From: Thermococcus sp.
Lineage (GTDB): Archaea > Methanobacteriota_B > Thermococci > Thermococcales > Thermococcaceae
DNA: 55,315 bases
NCBI RefSeq assembly: GCF_017656495.1
Contig: NZ_JACDNS010000013.1
Location: forward strand, 1 to 55,315
Direction: 5' to 3'
Shown: piece after piece, positions 27,645-36,283 of the stretch
Layout: each line of letters starts with the position of its first letter
Position numbering within the stretch: the first letter of the stretch is position 1
Translations under genes and position numbers: made by a program
The notes under the pieces: generated by a model
What the model was told of the DNA's origin: nothing
Database searches by the model: none
What the model saw: the letters and a program-made list of their open reading frames with translations, nothing else

Positions 27645-30146
27645 TTATTCAAGCAAGCCACGCCATTTAATCAACCCACCAAGAAGGAATTTGTATGGTA
27701 ACTTTGGATGGTAGGGGTAAACCCTTACAGCATAGTGCCAACAGGGGTTGGTTATATTTCTTAAAGCATTGCCCTCGTATTTGTATTTATATCTTCCATT
27801 ACCCAAATGTTCTGGTCTCTTGAGTTCAACTATGTGGGGCTTCTCAATTATGTAATCCTTGACCTTCACTCCATAATAGAGTTCAACTTTTACATCCTCT
27901 GGACTCAGATTTCCAAGGGTTACAACAACTTCTACTGCCCTAGCGTCTTCTGTGATTATTTTTTCAATGCTTACTTTGTTCCAATTTTCAAGTACCTTCT
28001 TCTTCCATGCCGCTATCTCTCTTGCCCAGCGGAAGTTATCTCTAACAAGCCAGATGCCATGCTCCATGGCCTTTGTATAGAACTTCGTCATGTATTCCTT
28101 AACCATTCTGTGCGTGCTGAATCTTGGTGCTATGCTTTTTATGCTCTCCTTCATCATGCTTATCCAAGCTTCCTTATTCTCATAATAAAGAGGAATCACT
28201 TCATTTTCAAGGATGTCATATAAGCTTTGAGCATCCCTTATATCATCTTCTTCGGTCTCGGGTTCTGTGGTTTCTTCTCCAATGACCCAGCCGTTTCTTC
28301 CGTTGTAACCCTCAACCCACCAGCCATCGTAGATGCTCAAGTTCAAGACACCGTTAAGTCCAGCTTTCATGCCACTTGTTCCACTAGCTTCAAGAGGTCT
28401 CCTTGGATTGTTGAGCCATACATCAACGCCGGCAACCATCAAACGAGCAGAACCCATATCATAGTTTTCTATGACAATTATCTTGCCCTTGAACTCGGGC
28501 ATCTGGGAAACTTCATAAACTCTCCTCAAGAACTCCTTTCCAGCTTCATCCCTTGGATGAGCTTTTCCTGCAAAGACTATATACACGGGTCTCTCTGGAT
28601 TGTTCACTATCCTCTTTAAGCGCTCAAGGTCGCTCAAGATTAAGATTGCTCTTTTATACGTTGCAAATCTTCTTGCAAATCCTATTATTAAAGCATTCTC
28701 GTCAATTTCTGGAACTGGTTCATCAATGCCTAAACGAGTGTTCCTTTCCCTAATCTTTCTCTTGATAAGCTCAATCAGATCCTTTTTGGCTTTCAGATGT
28801 GCTTCCCAAAGCTCTTCATCTGGAATTCTTTCAATCGCATACCAAATGCCCTCTAAGTTGACATGCTCTCTCCAGATCTTGCCCATATATCTGTCATATA
28901 AGCGAGCTAACCTTTCATGAACCCATGTTGATGTATGGATTCCATTTGTTATACCTTCAATTGGAATCTCATCAAGTGGTACTTCCTTCCAGAGATTAAG
29001 CCACATCTTTTTTGTAACTTCTGCATGAAGCTTGCTGACTCCATTCACAAAGTTTGAAGTTCTTATAGCTAAAAGACTCATGTTAAAGTTGGGATCCTTT
29101 TCCTCTACTCTGCCCAGAGCTAAGAACTTTTCTTTAGGTAAATCTTCAAAGAACTTTGCAAGCTTCTCTTCAACAAACCATACTGGGAAAACATCATGAC
29201 CTGCTGGAACTGGCGTATGAGTGGTGAAAACACTAGTTCCCCTAACAACTTCCAAAGCCTCTTCAAAGCTAAGACCTTCTTGCATATACCACACAATTCT
29301 CTCAAAGTTTGCAAATGCTGGATGGCCTTCGTTAAGGTGTATAACTCCAGGCTCAATCTTTAGGGCCTTTAAAAGACGCATTCCACCAATGCCAAGCAGA
29401 ATCTCTTGCTTAATCCTCTTGTCAAGCTCGGCGTTGTAAAGGTAGTCACATATTTTTCTATCTTCTTCGCTGTTTTCTTCTACATCTGTATCAAGAAGAT
29501 AGAGGCTAATCCTCCCCACATTTACTTCAAAAACTCTAGCATAAACTGTTCTATCTTCAATTGGAACTTCAACTAAAAGAGGCTCTCCATTCTCCTTAAA
29601 GAGCTGTTTCATAGGCATTTCTTTTGGGTCGTAACTTGGAAATATCTCAATCTGCCTACCCTCCTCGTTTATTTCTTGCTTAAAGTAGCCGTGCTTATAG
29701 AGAAGACCAATTGCAATGAAAGGTAATCCCAAGTCACTTGCGGTCTTTACGTGATCACCAGCAAGAATTCCAAGACCACCGGAATATATAGGTAGACTTT
29801 TTCCAATGCCATATTCCATACATAAGTAAACTATTGGCTTGTCCCATTTGGGATAGTTAACCGAAAACCATGTGTTTTTCTCGCTCATGTATTTTTCAAA
29901 CGTGTTCATAACAAGCTCATATAAATCAAGGAAACTATCATCCCTTGCAAGCTCTTTTAATCTTTCCTCACTCACATCAAGGAGGAGCTTAACCGGATTT
30001 TTATATTCCCTCCAATGCTCTTCATTAATATACATCCACATTTTAGTGGCCTTGTGATTCCAAGTCCACCAATAGTTATAAGCAAGTTTTGCTAATCCCC
30101 TAATATTTTCAGGTAACTTTTTCTCAATAACTGATTCCACATCCAT
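27645..30146 (-). CDS. malP: alpha-glucan (maltodextrin) phosphorylase
   Basis: GT35 phosphorylase of 833 aa, the short form typical of Thermococcales. It releases glucose-1-phosphate from maltodextrin or glycogen ends in the cytosol. Signatures: MEYGIGKSLPIYSGGLGILAG region (~115-135), HLNEGHPAF, and the PLP-binding EASGTSGMKAGLNGVLNLS (~600). The frame stays open upstream to 30218, but ATG 30146 (MDVESVIEKKL) has GAGGTG 6 nt upstream and matches the family N-terminus. With PEP carboxykinase and the sugar nucleotidyltransferase nearby it belongs to central carbohydrate metabolism. Confidence 0.96.
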   Translation of the reverse strand: MDVESVIEKKLPENIRGLAKLAYNYWWTWNHKATKMWMYINEEHWREYKNPVKLLLDVSEERLKELARDDSFLDLYELVMNTFEKYMSEKNTWFSVNYPKWDKPIVYLCMEYGIGKSLPIYSGGLGILAGDHVKTASDLGLPFIAIGLLYKHGYFKQEINEEGRQIEIFPSYDPKEMPMKQLFKENGEPLLVEVPIEDRTVYARVFEVNVGRISLYLLDTDVEENSEEDRKICDYLYNAELDKRIKQEILLGIGGMRLLKALKIEPGVIHLNEGHPAFANFERIVWYMQEGLSFEEALEVVRGTSVFTTHTPVPAGHDVFPVWFVEEKLAKFFEDLPKEKFLALGRVEEKDPNFNMSLLAIRTSNFVNGVSKLHAEVTKKMWLNLWKEVPLDEIPIEGITNGIHTSTWVHERLARLYDRYMGKIWREHVNLEGIWYAIERIPDEELWEAHLKAKKDLIELIKRKIRERNTRLGIDEPVPEIDENALIIGFARRFATYKRAILILSDLERLKRIVNNPERPVYIVFAGKAHPRDEAGKEFLRRVYEVSQMPEFKGKIIVIENYDMGSARLMVAGVDVWLNNPRRPLEASGTSGMKAGLNGVLNLSIYDGWWVEGYNGRNGWVIGEETTEPETEEDDIRDAQSLYDILENEVIPLYYENKEAWISMMKESIKSIAPRFSTHRMVKEYMTKFYTKAMEHGIWLVRDNFRWAREIAAWKKKVLENWNKVSIEKIITEDARAVEVVVTLGNLSPEDVKVELYYGVKVKDYIIEKPHIVELKRPEHLGNGRYKYKYEGNALRNITNPCWHYAVRVYPYHPKLPYKFLLGGLIKWRGLLE

Positions 30147-30255
30147 ATACAACACCTCAGTAATCGTTGGTTGATTTATTATACTCATTGGCAGTGATAC
30201 ATAAAAGGGTTTTGGCAAAAGATTTGATAAAACAACATGAAAAATAAAAGAAAAT

Positions 30256-30849
30256 TTACTCTTCCTCTATCCTTTCTCCCTCTTCACCTTTTTCATTAGA
30301 AAGTTCTCTCAAGCGGTCAATTCCTGAACCAACCGCTATAAGGATGTCCCCTTCTTTTATCTCCTCATCCTTACTGGGGTTATAGATATATTTACCTCCA
30401 CGCTTTATTGCTATCAAGCGGACACCAATTTTTGTCGGCAATTTGAGCTGCTTAAGGCTTTTTCCAATTAAAATAGAGCCTTTGTTCACCTTAACTCTTC
30501 CAATTTCCTCCTCTACGTCGTGCATAATCTTTCTAATTATAGGATGGGGCTCCACATCTCTTAAAACTAAATCCGCTATTTCGTAAGCGGAATCTGATAT
30601 CTGCTCGTTTATTGTTGCCATTTCTATAATGCTCAAAAGCTTTTCCGGATCATCTTCATGTTTTGCAGCCTTTAGAGCAAGTTTTTTAACCTTTAAAGTT
30701 AGTTCATCCATTTTTTCCTCGAGAATGTAGACCTCATCGGCTATATCTTCACTGTTATACATGACAGATGAAAATGCTAAATCAACCATGAGAGATGATA
30801 AGTTCTTCATTTCCACTAGACAATCCTTAATCTCCTCAAGCTCTTTCAT
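30256..30849 (-). CDS. PhoU/TrkA-C domain protein (second of pair)
   Basis: Encodes 197 aa: an N-terminal PhoU-like helical domain (~1-105) and a C-terminal TrkA_C/RCK_C domain (~115-185, with GSILIGKSLKQLKLPTKIGV and DILIAVGSGIDRL). RCK_C domains bind ligands such as c-di-AMP or ions and gate K+ or anion transporters. It overlaps the start of its paralog's tail by 14 nt, so the two are cotranslated and may form a heteromer. No transporter gene is adjacent. Confidence 0.85.
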   Translation of the reverse strand: MKELEEIKDCLVEMKNLSSLMVDLAFSSVMYNSEDIADEVYILEEKMDELTLKVKKLALKAAKHEDDPEKLLSIIEMATINEQISDSAYEIADLVLRDVEPHPIIRKIMHDVEEEIGRVKVNKGSILIGKSLKQLKLPTKIGVRLIAIKRGGKYIYNPSKDEEIKEGDILIAVGSGIDRLRELSNEKGEEGERIEEE

Positions 30850-31453
30850 TACCGACCACCCTAATAACTCCTCTCGCTATCTCTTTTAAATGCTCAATTG
30901 AGGTGTGTGTTCCTCTCCCTATCAGAACATCATGAGGCTTTATTTTGAAATCCTTGTCTGGACCAAAAATCCATCTCTTGCCTCTTCTCACTGCTATTAT
31001 CCATACCCCAGTGTTTGTTGCCAAATCAAGCTCTCCAAGGGTCTTTCCAACAAGAATTGAATCTGGGCTGACGACAATTTTCGCTATAACTTCTTCGCTC
31101 TCAAGTATTGCTTCTTTTATAACTGGATGAGGCTCAAGCCCTTCAAGAACCATTTTTGCTAGGTCTCCAGCAGCATTGGATATATCTTCTATGGCATTTG
31201 CCATTTGAAGTATTGAAGTAACTTTTTCAGCCTCTTTAACGTTTCTTGCTGCCAAAACTGCATGGAGTGTCATCTGGTAATTAAGCAAGTCCATTCGCTC
31301 TTCTAGGTCTAGGACTTCCTCAGCAATTTCCTTATCACCGAACAGAATAGAGGTATATGCCAGATCAACCATGAGCTCAGCGATGTTTTTCATCTCAATA
31401 AAGAGATCTTTAACGCTTCTTGGCTGATATTCAAATTCCTCTATATCTTCCAT
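30836..31453 (-). CDS. PhoU/TrkA-C domain protein (first of pair)
   Basis: Encodes 205 aa with the same layout as its neighbour: PhoU-like helices (~10-115) and a TrkA_C domain (~120-200, with DSILVGKTLGELDLATNTGVW and DVLIGRGTHTSIEHL). GGTGAGGAG precedes ATG 31453. The two proteins align along their whole length and arose by tandem duplication. Likely cytosolic regulatory subunits of an ion transporter encoded elsewhere. Confidence 0.85.
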   Translation of the reverse strand: MEDIEEFEYQPRSVKDLFIEMKNIAELMVDLAYTSILFGDKEIAEEVLDLEERMDLLNYQMTLHAVLAARNVKEAEKVTSILQMANAIEDISNAAGDLAKMVLEGLEPHPVIKEAILESEEVIAKIVVSPDSILVGKTLGELDLATNTGVWIIAVRRGKRWIFGPDKDFKIKPHDVLIGRGTHTSIEHLKEIARGVIRVVGNERA

Positions 31454-31534
31454 CCCCTCTCCTCACCAAAGGTCAGTATGCATATTTCGTTTTTAGGTTT
31501 TTCCATAAAAAGGTTGAAAAAATGTTAAGGGAGA

Positions 31535-33421
31535 CTAACTTTTCTCAAACTGGAATGGAGATATGTAATCCCCGTATTTTTTCCTTGCTTCAAGAAGTCT
31601 CTGCCTTTCCTCTTCAAGCACTTTGAAAAGAATCTCCGGAGTATCTTTGACCTTCTCACGGTAGATTTTCTCTATTCTATCAATCTTTGCTAAAAGCTCT
31701 GGAACTCTTATCATGAACTGCTTCTCATAGTCCTCCTTTTTGTATTCCTTGTTAAGAACATGCTTAAATAATCGCTTGAGGTCTTCGTACTTTGGAATAT
31801 AGCCGATTGGTGTCTCTATAGCATCTACATCTCCATGAACCCTAAGCTCCATCCACTTGAGCCAGACTGCTTTGTCAAGCTTGTCGTTCAGCCAGTTTCC
31901 GTTCTCATCTCTAAGGAAGTAGTTTACCGCGAATATCTTTGGCTTTTCCCTAAGCCTCTCTCCAAAGCGAATGTAATTATCTATGTATTTGCCAATTGGA
32001 ACTGAGAGGAAATCGAGGATTGACATTGGATTAAATTGTCTAACTCCCTCCTTGCCAAGGGTTGCAGCGGTTGTTTCACTTTCAAGTGCTGCCCCCATAG
32101 TTATTACCCCATGAGTCCAGTCAAACGCCTCCCTCACTGGAGGCCAAGTGTCTTTATCTCTTCCCCCATAAATCATTCCACCTATTTTAACACCGCAGGG
32201 AGCATCTAAGGCTTCTTTATCAAGATTTGGAAAGGCATCAAGTCTAACTGTAAAACGTGCATTCTTGTGACTTGGTGGAATCTCATTCCCTTCAGCATCT
32301 CTCTTCCCCTTCCACCATTTTCCACTGTGATTTTCGCCCTCATCTGGGATTTCCTCACCCATTCCTGTCCAGTAGGGCTTTCCATCCTTAATTAGAACGT
32401 TTGAGAATATTATTTCGTTAGGTGAGTGGAGAACCTCCCAAATGATTGGGTCATCTTCCTTGTTTATTCCATGGATTATTCCAAAAATTCCAGCTTCAAC
32501 ATTTGCTCCCCTTGCTTCCCCTTTCATGTCAACTATAAAGGCCAAATCATCGCCAACTATGTTCTCCCATGGGATCATGCTTGTTGATGTTTTGCCACAC
32601 ATTGACGGAAATGCACCGGTAAAGTAGGTTTTCCTCCCTTCTGGACCGTTTACTCTCATAAGGAACATATGCTCCGAAAGCCAGCCTTCTTTAACTGCCC
32701 TTCTAATGGTTAAACGGAAGGCTAACTTCTTCAAACCGATTGTGTTTCCGCCGTATTGTGTATTCACGGAATAAACAGTCTCACTTTCTAAATCAATGTA
32801 AATTCTCCTCTTGTCAAGGTTCTTGCTCGTCTTTCTCTCATCAAGTTCCCCAGCCGAATGAACAAACTTAAGGAACTTAGCTTCCCTTCCCAAGCGCTTG
32901 AACTCCTCATATCCTTTTCTATAAAGGAGGAACTCGCTGTGAGCTACATAAGCTGAGTCTGTAAGCTGAACAGCTGGAATCGTGAAAACTGAGTTCTTTG
33001 GACCGAGAACAAAGAACAATATAAACAACTCTTTTCCAACCATTATATCCTTCATAAGTTCGTGAATCTCTTTGAGCCCTTCTTCTCTGTCTTTAGTATT
33101 GATAAATGGTCCTAAATCGACACCTTTTGGTACAAGAATTTTTGTGTTTGCCTTATCTCTTGCTTGGTCGTAATAATTATCAAAATGAACCGTATGTCCT
33201 GGAGTTGCTAACGGCTTCTCTTCCCCATATTCAATTGCTTTCTTCCGTATATATTCCTCATCTTCAGGAGAATCCGTAGCAACGAAGATTTTTGATGGAT
33301 TGAGGAGCTTTATGTACTTTGCAAGGAACTCATGAAGTTCAGGGTTATTTATTGCAGCAATCTTTTCAAACTGCTCTGGTTCGAGTCTTTCTTTCAAATA
33401 TTCAAGGGGCATGATGTCCAT
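31535..33421 (-). CDS. pckG: phosphoenolpyruvate carboxykinase (GTP)
   Basis: GTP-dependent PEPCK of 628 aa that converts oxaloacetate and PEP in gluconeogenesis or anaplerosis. The kinase-1a P-loop reads FPSMCGKTSTSMIPW (~285), followed by the metal-binding GDDLAFI region; GGRDKDTWPPV and the downstream FNPMSILDFLSVP are also family blocks. The start ATG 33421 (MDIMPLEYLKERL) is taken because GGTGAT lies 4-5 nt upstream; earlier in-frame ATGs overlap that site. Confidence 0.96.
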   Translation of the reverse strand: MDIMPLEYLKERLEPEQFEKIAAINNPELHEFLAKYIKLLNPSKIFVATDSPEDEEYIRKKAIEYGEEKPLATPGHTVHFDNYYDQARDKANTKILVPKGVDLGPFINTKDREEGLKEIHELMKDIMVGKELFILFFVLGPKNSVFTIPAVQLTDSAYVAHSEFLLYRKGYEEFKRLGREAKFLKFVHSAGELDERKTSKNLDKRRIYIDLESETVYSVNTQYGGNTIGLKKLAFRLTIRRAVKEGWLSEHMFLMRVNGPEGRKTYFTGAFPSMCGKTSTSMIPWENIVGDDLAFIVDMKGEARGANVEAGIFGIIHGINKEDDPIIWEVLHSPNEIIFSNVLIKDGKPYWTGMGEEIPDEGENHSGKWWKGKRDAEGNEIPPSHKNARFTVRLDAFPNLDKEALDAPCGVKIGGMIYGGRDKDTWPPVREAFDWTHGVITMGAALESETTAATLGKEGVRQFNPMSILDFLSVPIGKYIDNYIRFGERLREKPKIFAVNYFLRDENGNWLNDKLDKAVWLKWMELRVHGDVDAIETPIGYIPKYEDLKRLFKHVLNKEYKKEDYEKQFMIRVPELLAKIDRIEKIYREKVKDTPEILFKVLEEERQRLLEARKKYGDYISPFQFEKS

Positions 33422-33579
33422 TAATATCACCATCATAAGTTTAGATGAGCATCTTAAAAAGTTTCACACAAGCTTTTTCTTGAAAAACTAAGATTCCCCA
33501 TAAAAGTTTCTAATTTACAAAGGATTTAGCAAAAAGTATATTAAATCAATATCCCCTTAACTAATTCTTGGTGTTAAAG

Positions 33580-34665
33580 ATGCAAGCAGTAATAATGGCA
33601 GGAGGCAAAGGGACTCGTCTCTTACCGCTCACAGTTTACAGACCAAAACCCATGATACCATTCTTCAACAAACCACTGATGGAGTACATTCTCAAGAGTC
33701 TGGTAAATGCTGGTGTTGATGAAGTATTTGTTCTTGTGGGATATCTGAAGGAAAGGATTATTGAGTATTTTGGTGATGGTAGCGATTTTGGGATTGAAAT
33801 TCATTATTCAAATGGTGAAAACATAAAACTTGGAACCGCTGGAGCTACAAAGAAAGTGGTTGATAAAATTGAAGATACCTTCATAGTCGCATCCAGTGAT
33901 GTCCTTACTAATTTAGATATCAGAGCACTTTACGAGTATCATAAAAAGAAGAAAGCACTCGCAACTATAGCACTAAGCGAGGTTGAAGATCCAACTCAAT
34001 ATGGCATTGCAATTGTTAACAGTGAAAACAAAATAATTCGTTTTAAAGAAAAACCAAGGCCAGAGGAAGCATTCAGCAATCTAGTAAATGCTGGGATTTA
34101 TGTATTTGAACCAGAAGTTTTTGACTTAGTACCTAAAGGCCAGAATTTCGATTATTCTCTCCACTTATTTCCAAAAATGCTTGAAGAAAATTTACCCCTC
34201 TATGGATTTCCCTTCAAAGAGTACTGGAACGACGTTGGAAGGCCCTCAAGTTATCTACAAGCGACAGAAGATGTATTCCTTGGAAAGTTAAGGTTACCAG
34301 AAATTAGGGTTGACACATTAAAAGGCAACTTGGAGTACGGTGGCGCAATAGTTACTGGGAGAAGATGCAAGCTTAGAAAATTTGAAGTCAGAGGCTTTGC
34401 AGTACTAGGAGACAATGTGGAGATTGGTAGAAATGTTAAAATAGAACGTTCAGTAATATTCTCTAATGTTACGATTGAAGAAGGTGCCGAGATAAGGGAA
34501 GCAATAATTGGAGAAAATGTGTACATAGGCAGAGGTGTTGAGATAGAGGCTGGGAGTGTTATTGGCGATAATACTGTAATCGAAGAATTCAGCAAAGTTG
34601 GTGCTAACGTTAAGATTTGGGTTGAGTCTAGAATTGGAAAAGAAAGCATAATTTTACCTGATTGA
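33580..34665 (+). CDS. sugar-phosphate nucleotidyltransferase
   Basis: Nucleotidyltransferase of 361 aa. The N-terminal domain starts MQAVIMAGGKGTRLLP with GxGTRL and the later RPKPMIP lysine motif. The C-terminal ~130 aa are hexapeptide repeats of a left-handed beta helix (GDNVEIGRNVKIERSV, GENVYIGRGVEIEAG). This is the layout of mannose-1-phosphate guanylyltransferase and related enzymes; the exact sugar cannot be read. ATG 33580 is preferred over TTG 33568, behind GGTG. The next gene, a degenerate phosphohexomutase, follows 11 nt later in the same operon. Confidence 0.88.
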   Translation: MQAVIMAGGKGTRLLPLTVYRPKPMIPFFNKPLMEYILKSLVNAGVDEVFVLVGYLKERIIEYFGDGSDFGIEIHYSNGENIKLGTAGATKKVVDKIEDTFIVASSDVLTNLDIRALYEYHKKKKALATIALSEVEDPTQYGIAIVNSENKIIRFKEKPRPEEAFSNLVNAGIYVFEPEVFDLVPKGQNFDYSLHLFPKMLEENLPLYGFPFKEYWNDVGRPSSYLQATEDVFLGKLRLPEIRVDTLKGNLEYGGAIVTGRRCKLRKFEVRGFAVLGDNVEIGRNVKIERSVIFSNVTIEEGAEIREAIIGENVYIGRGVEIEAGSVIGDNTVIEEFSKVGANVKIWVESRIGKESIILPD

Positions 34666-34676
34666 GGTGATATAAA

Positions 34677-35381
34677 ATGGAGATTTATCGTTCGGAAAAG
34701 TTTAATCCTGAAGAGCTTGCTTTACTTGGTAGGGCTATAGGGACTGTTGCCCAGGGAACCATAATAGTAGGAAGGGACGGAAGGGCAATATCAAGATACG
34801 GAAAGAGAGCTCTCGTTGTTGGTATAGTAAGCACAGGTTCAACAATCATGGATGTTAGGCTTATTCCTTTAATAGCTTTGAAGGATTTCGCCCACAGAAA
34901 GGGACTGCCTCTGACGTATGTATACTACCATGGAGGAGTAAGAGTTGAGATAAGTGGACTTGATAGTGATGAAATCAAAGCAATCGTTGAAAGCAAGAAC
35001 TTTATTGAGGCGCCTCCAAACGATATAGGAGCTACTGTTTACTATCCAAACGCCCTCGATGACTTTCTTCATGAAGTATTCAAGCACTACAACTTCAAGC
35101 TTGAAGGGAAGGCATTAGTGGATTGTATGAACACTCCAGCAGTGCTTCTCTTCCCAAGATTCAACGAACACTTTGGCTTTGAAGCTGACCTAATAAACGA
35201 CATGATGACAAGCTATTTACCACCAAAACCAAAAGAAGTTTTCTTGCAAAAACTTAAGAAAGGAGAATATGATTTTGGACTGCGCTTCAAACCTGAAGGA
35301 GTTGTGGAGGTTTACAAAGACGGAGAAGAAAGATCATTTGGAAGCATGTGGAAACTTCTAGACTACCTCAAGAGGCTGTAA
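34677..35381 (+). CDS. truncated phosphohexomutase-like protein lacking the catalytic serine
   Basis: Encodes 234 aa similar to the first two domains of alpha-D-phosphohexomutases (GRAIGTVAQGTIIVGRDGR is the domain I start). Usual family length is about 450 aa. Where active enzymes have TASHNPxxYNG, this has VYYHGGVRVEISG, so the phosphoserine is absent. The metal-binding DGDGDR loop and the substrate-binding domain 4 are also missing. It is probably not a mutase; its place directly after the nucleotidyltransferase suggests a regulatory or structural role with that enzyme. GAGGTGATATAAA precedes the ATG. Confidence 0.8.
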   Translation: MEIYRSEKFNPEELALLGRAIGTVAQGTIIVGRDGRAISRYGKRALVVGIVSTGSTIMDVRLIPLIALKDFAHRKGLPLTYVYYHGGVRVEISGLDSDEIKAIVESKNFIEAPPNDIGATVYYPNALDDFLHEVFKHYNFKLEGKALVDCMNTPAVLLFPRFNEHFGFEADLINDMMTSYLPPKPKEVFLQKLKKGEYDFGLRFKPEGVVEVYKDGEERSFGSMWKLLDYLKRL

Positions 35382-35485
35382 ATTCTTTTATGCCTTTTAA
35401 AATTCTCCAAAAAAATTTAAGCAAAAAGGATTAAAAGGTACTCTACTACCTTACTACATAGTTCTCAATTTCGGAGGTGTCAGCT

Positions 35486-36115
35486 GTGGGTATTTTTATT
35501 GTCTTGGAAGGCATCGATGGCGCTGGTAAATCTACACAAGCAAGATTGCTGGCAAAATGGTTTGAAAAAAGAGGATATAACGTTGTATTAACAAAAGAAC
35601 CAACAGATACAGCTTTTGGAAAACTTATACGAAGGCTAGTGTTGACAGGAGGCAGGGAAGGAATCATTGATGGGGCAAAAATAAGTCATGAAGCCGAAGC
35701 TCTTCTCTTCGCGGCTGATAGGGCTGAACATGTAAAAAAGCTGATAGAACCCTCTCTTAAAGCTGGAAAGGTTGTTATTTCAGATAGATACTTCTATTCT
35801 TCCCTGGCCTATCAATGGGCTCGTGGACTGGATTTAGAATGGCTTATAAATTTGAACAAATTTGCAATCAGGCCAGATTTAGTTATTCTCCTTGACTTAC
35901 CTGTCAAAGAGAGCATGAAAAGGATAAATGGGAGACAGCTAAAATCTGAATTTGATAGAATAGCAGAACTCCAAAAGAAAGTGAGGGAGAACTACCTCAA
36001 ACTTGTTGAAATGTTCCCAGAAATAAAAATTGTAAATGCCCTCGCCCCAATTGAAGACATACATAATGACATAGTCGCATTGGTAGAACATGAAATCTTA
36101 AACAAAAAAGGATAG
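35486..36115 (+). CDS. tmk: thymidylate kinase
   Basis: dTMP kinase of 209 aa making dTDP. The P-loop [14 protein letters not shown] lies at the N-terminus, the DR(Y/F) motif is [13 protein letters not shown] (~95), and the lid region carries [13 protein letters not shown]. The start GTG 35486 follows GGAGGTG at good spacing; the in-frame GTG at 35477 overlaps that site. It stands alone between the mutase-like gene and the sRNA pair. Confidence 0.95.
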   Translation: MGIFIVLEGIDGAGKSTQARLLAKWFEKRGYNVVLTKEPTDTAFGKLIRRLVLTGGREGIIDGAKISHEAEALLFAADRAEHVKKLIEPSLKAGKVVISDRYFYSSLAYQWARGLDLEWLINLNKFAIRPDLVILLDLPVKESMKRINGRQLKSEFDRIAELQKKVRENYLKLVEMFPEIKIVNALAPIEDIHNDIVALVEHEILNKKG

Positions 36116-36168
36116 GTCAGATAGTGCCGATGTCATCATCAATCAGACCGGTAAACGCACATCATCCC
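36114..36168 (-). ncRNA. box C/D guide sRNA (minus strand)
   Basis: Read on the minus strand: C box ATGATGT (36165-36159, last base off consensus), guide of 12 nt (36158-36147), D' box CTGA (36146-36143), 3-nt spacer, C' box ATGATGA (36139-36133), guide of 12 nt (36132-36121), D box CTGA (36120-36117). GG and CC flanks can pair. This is the exact 12-nt geometry of archaeal C/D RNAs guiding 2'-O-methylation. From memory the D' guide complements a conserved 23S stretch containing CCGGUAAACG; check against the rRNA. It overlaps or abuts the tmk stop codon in antisense. Confidence 0.85.
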
Positions 36169-36202
36169 AAAGCTTTTAATCTTCTTTTCTTTAAAACTCT
36201 TA

Positions 36203-36258
36203 GCCAATGATGATCGTTAGCCACTCTGAGCGGTGAAGAAAAGAGGGTTAGCTGAGGC
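36203..36258 (+). ncRNA. box C/D guide sRNA (plus strand)
   Basis: Read on the plus strand: C box ATGATGA (36207-36213), guide of 12 nt (36214-36225), D' box CTGA (36226-36229), 3-nt spacer, C' box GTGAAGA (36233-36239, one base off consensus), guide of 12 nt (36240-36251), D box CTGA (36252-36255). A GCC/GGC terminal stem closes it. Both guides have exactly the expected length. It lies 35 bp from a second C/D sRNA on the other strand, between tmk and dnaG. Targets not assigned. Confidence 0.88.
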
Positions 36259-36283
36259 CACTTAAATTAAAAAGAAAAGGAGA

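Noticed and set aside
30147-30215. Thermococcales glycolytic regulator (Tgr/TrmBL1) motif upstream of the phosphorylase
   Set aside because: A TATCAC half-site is present on the minus strand, but the second half (GTGATA at 5-nt spacing) is not; too weak to call.
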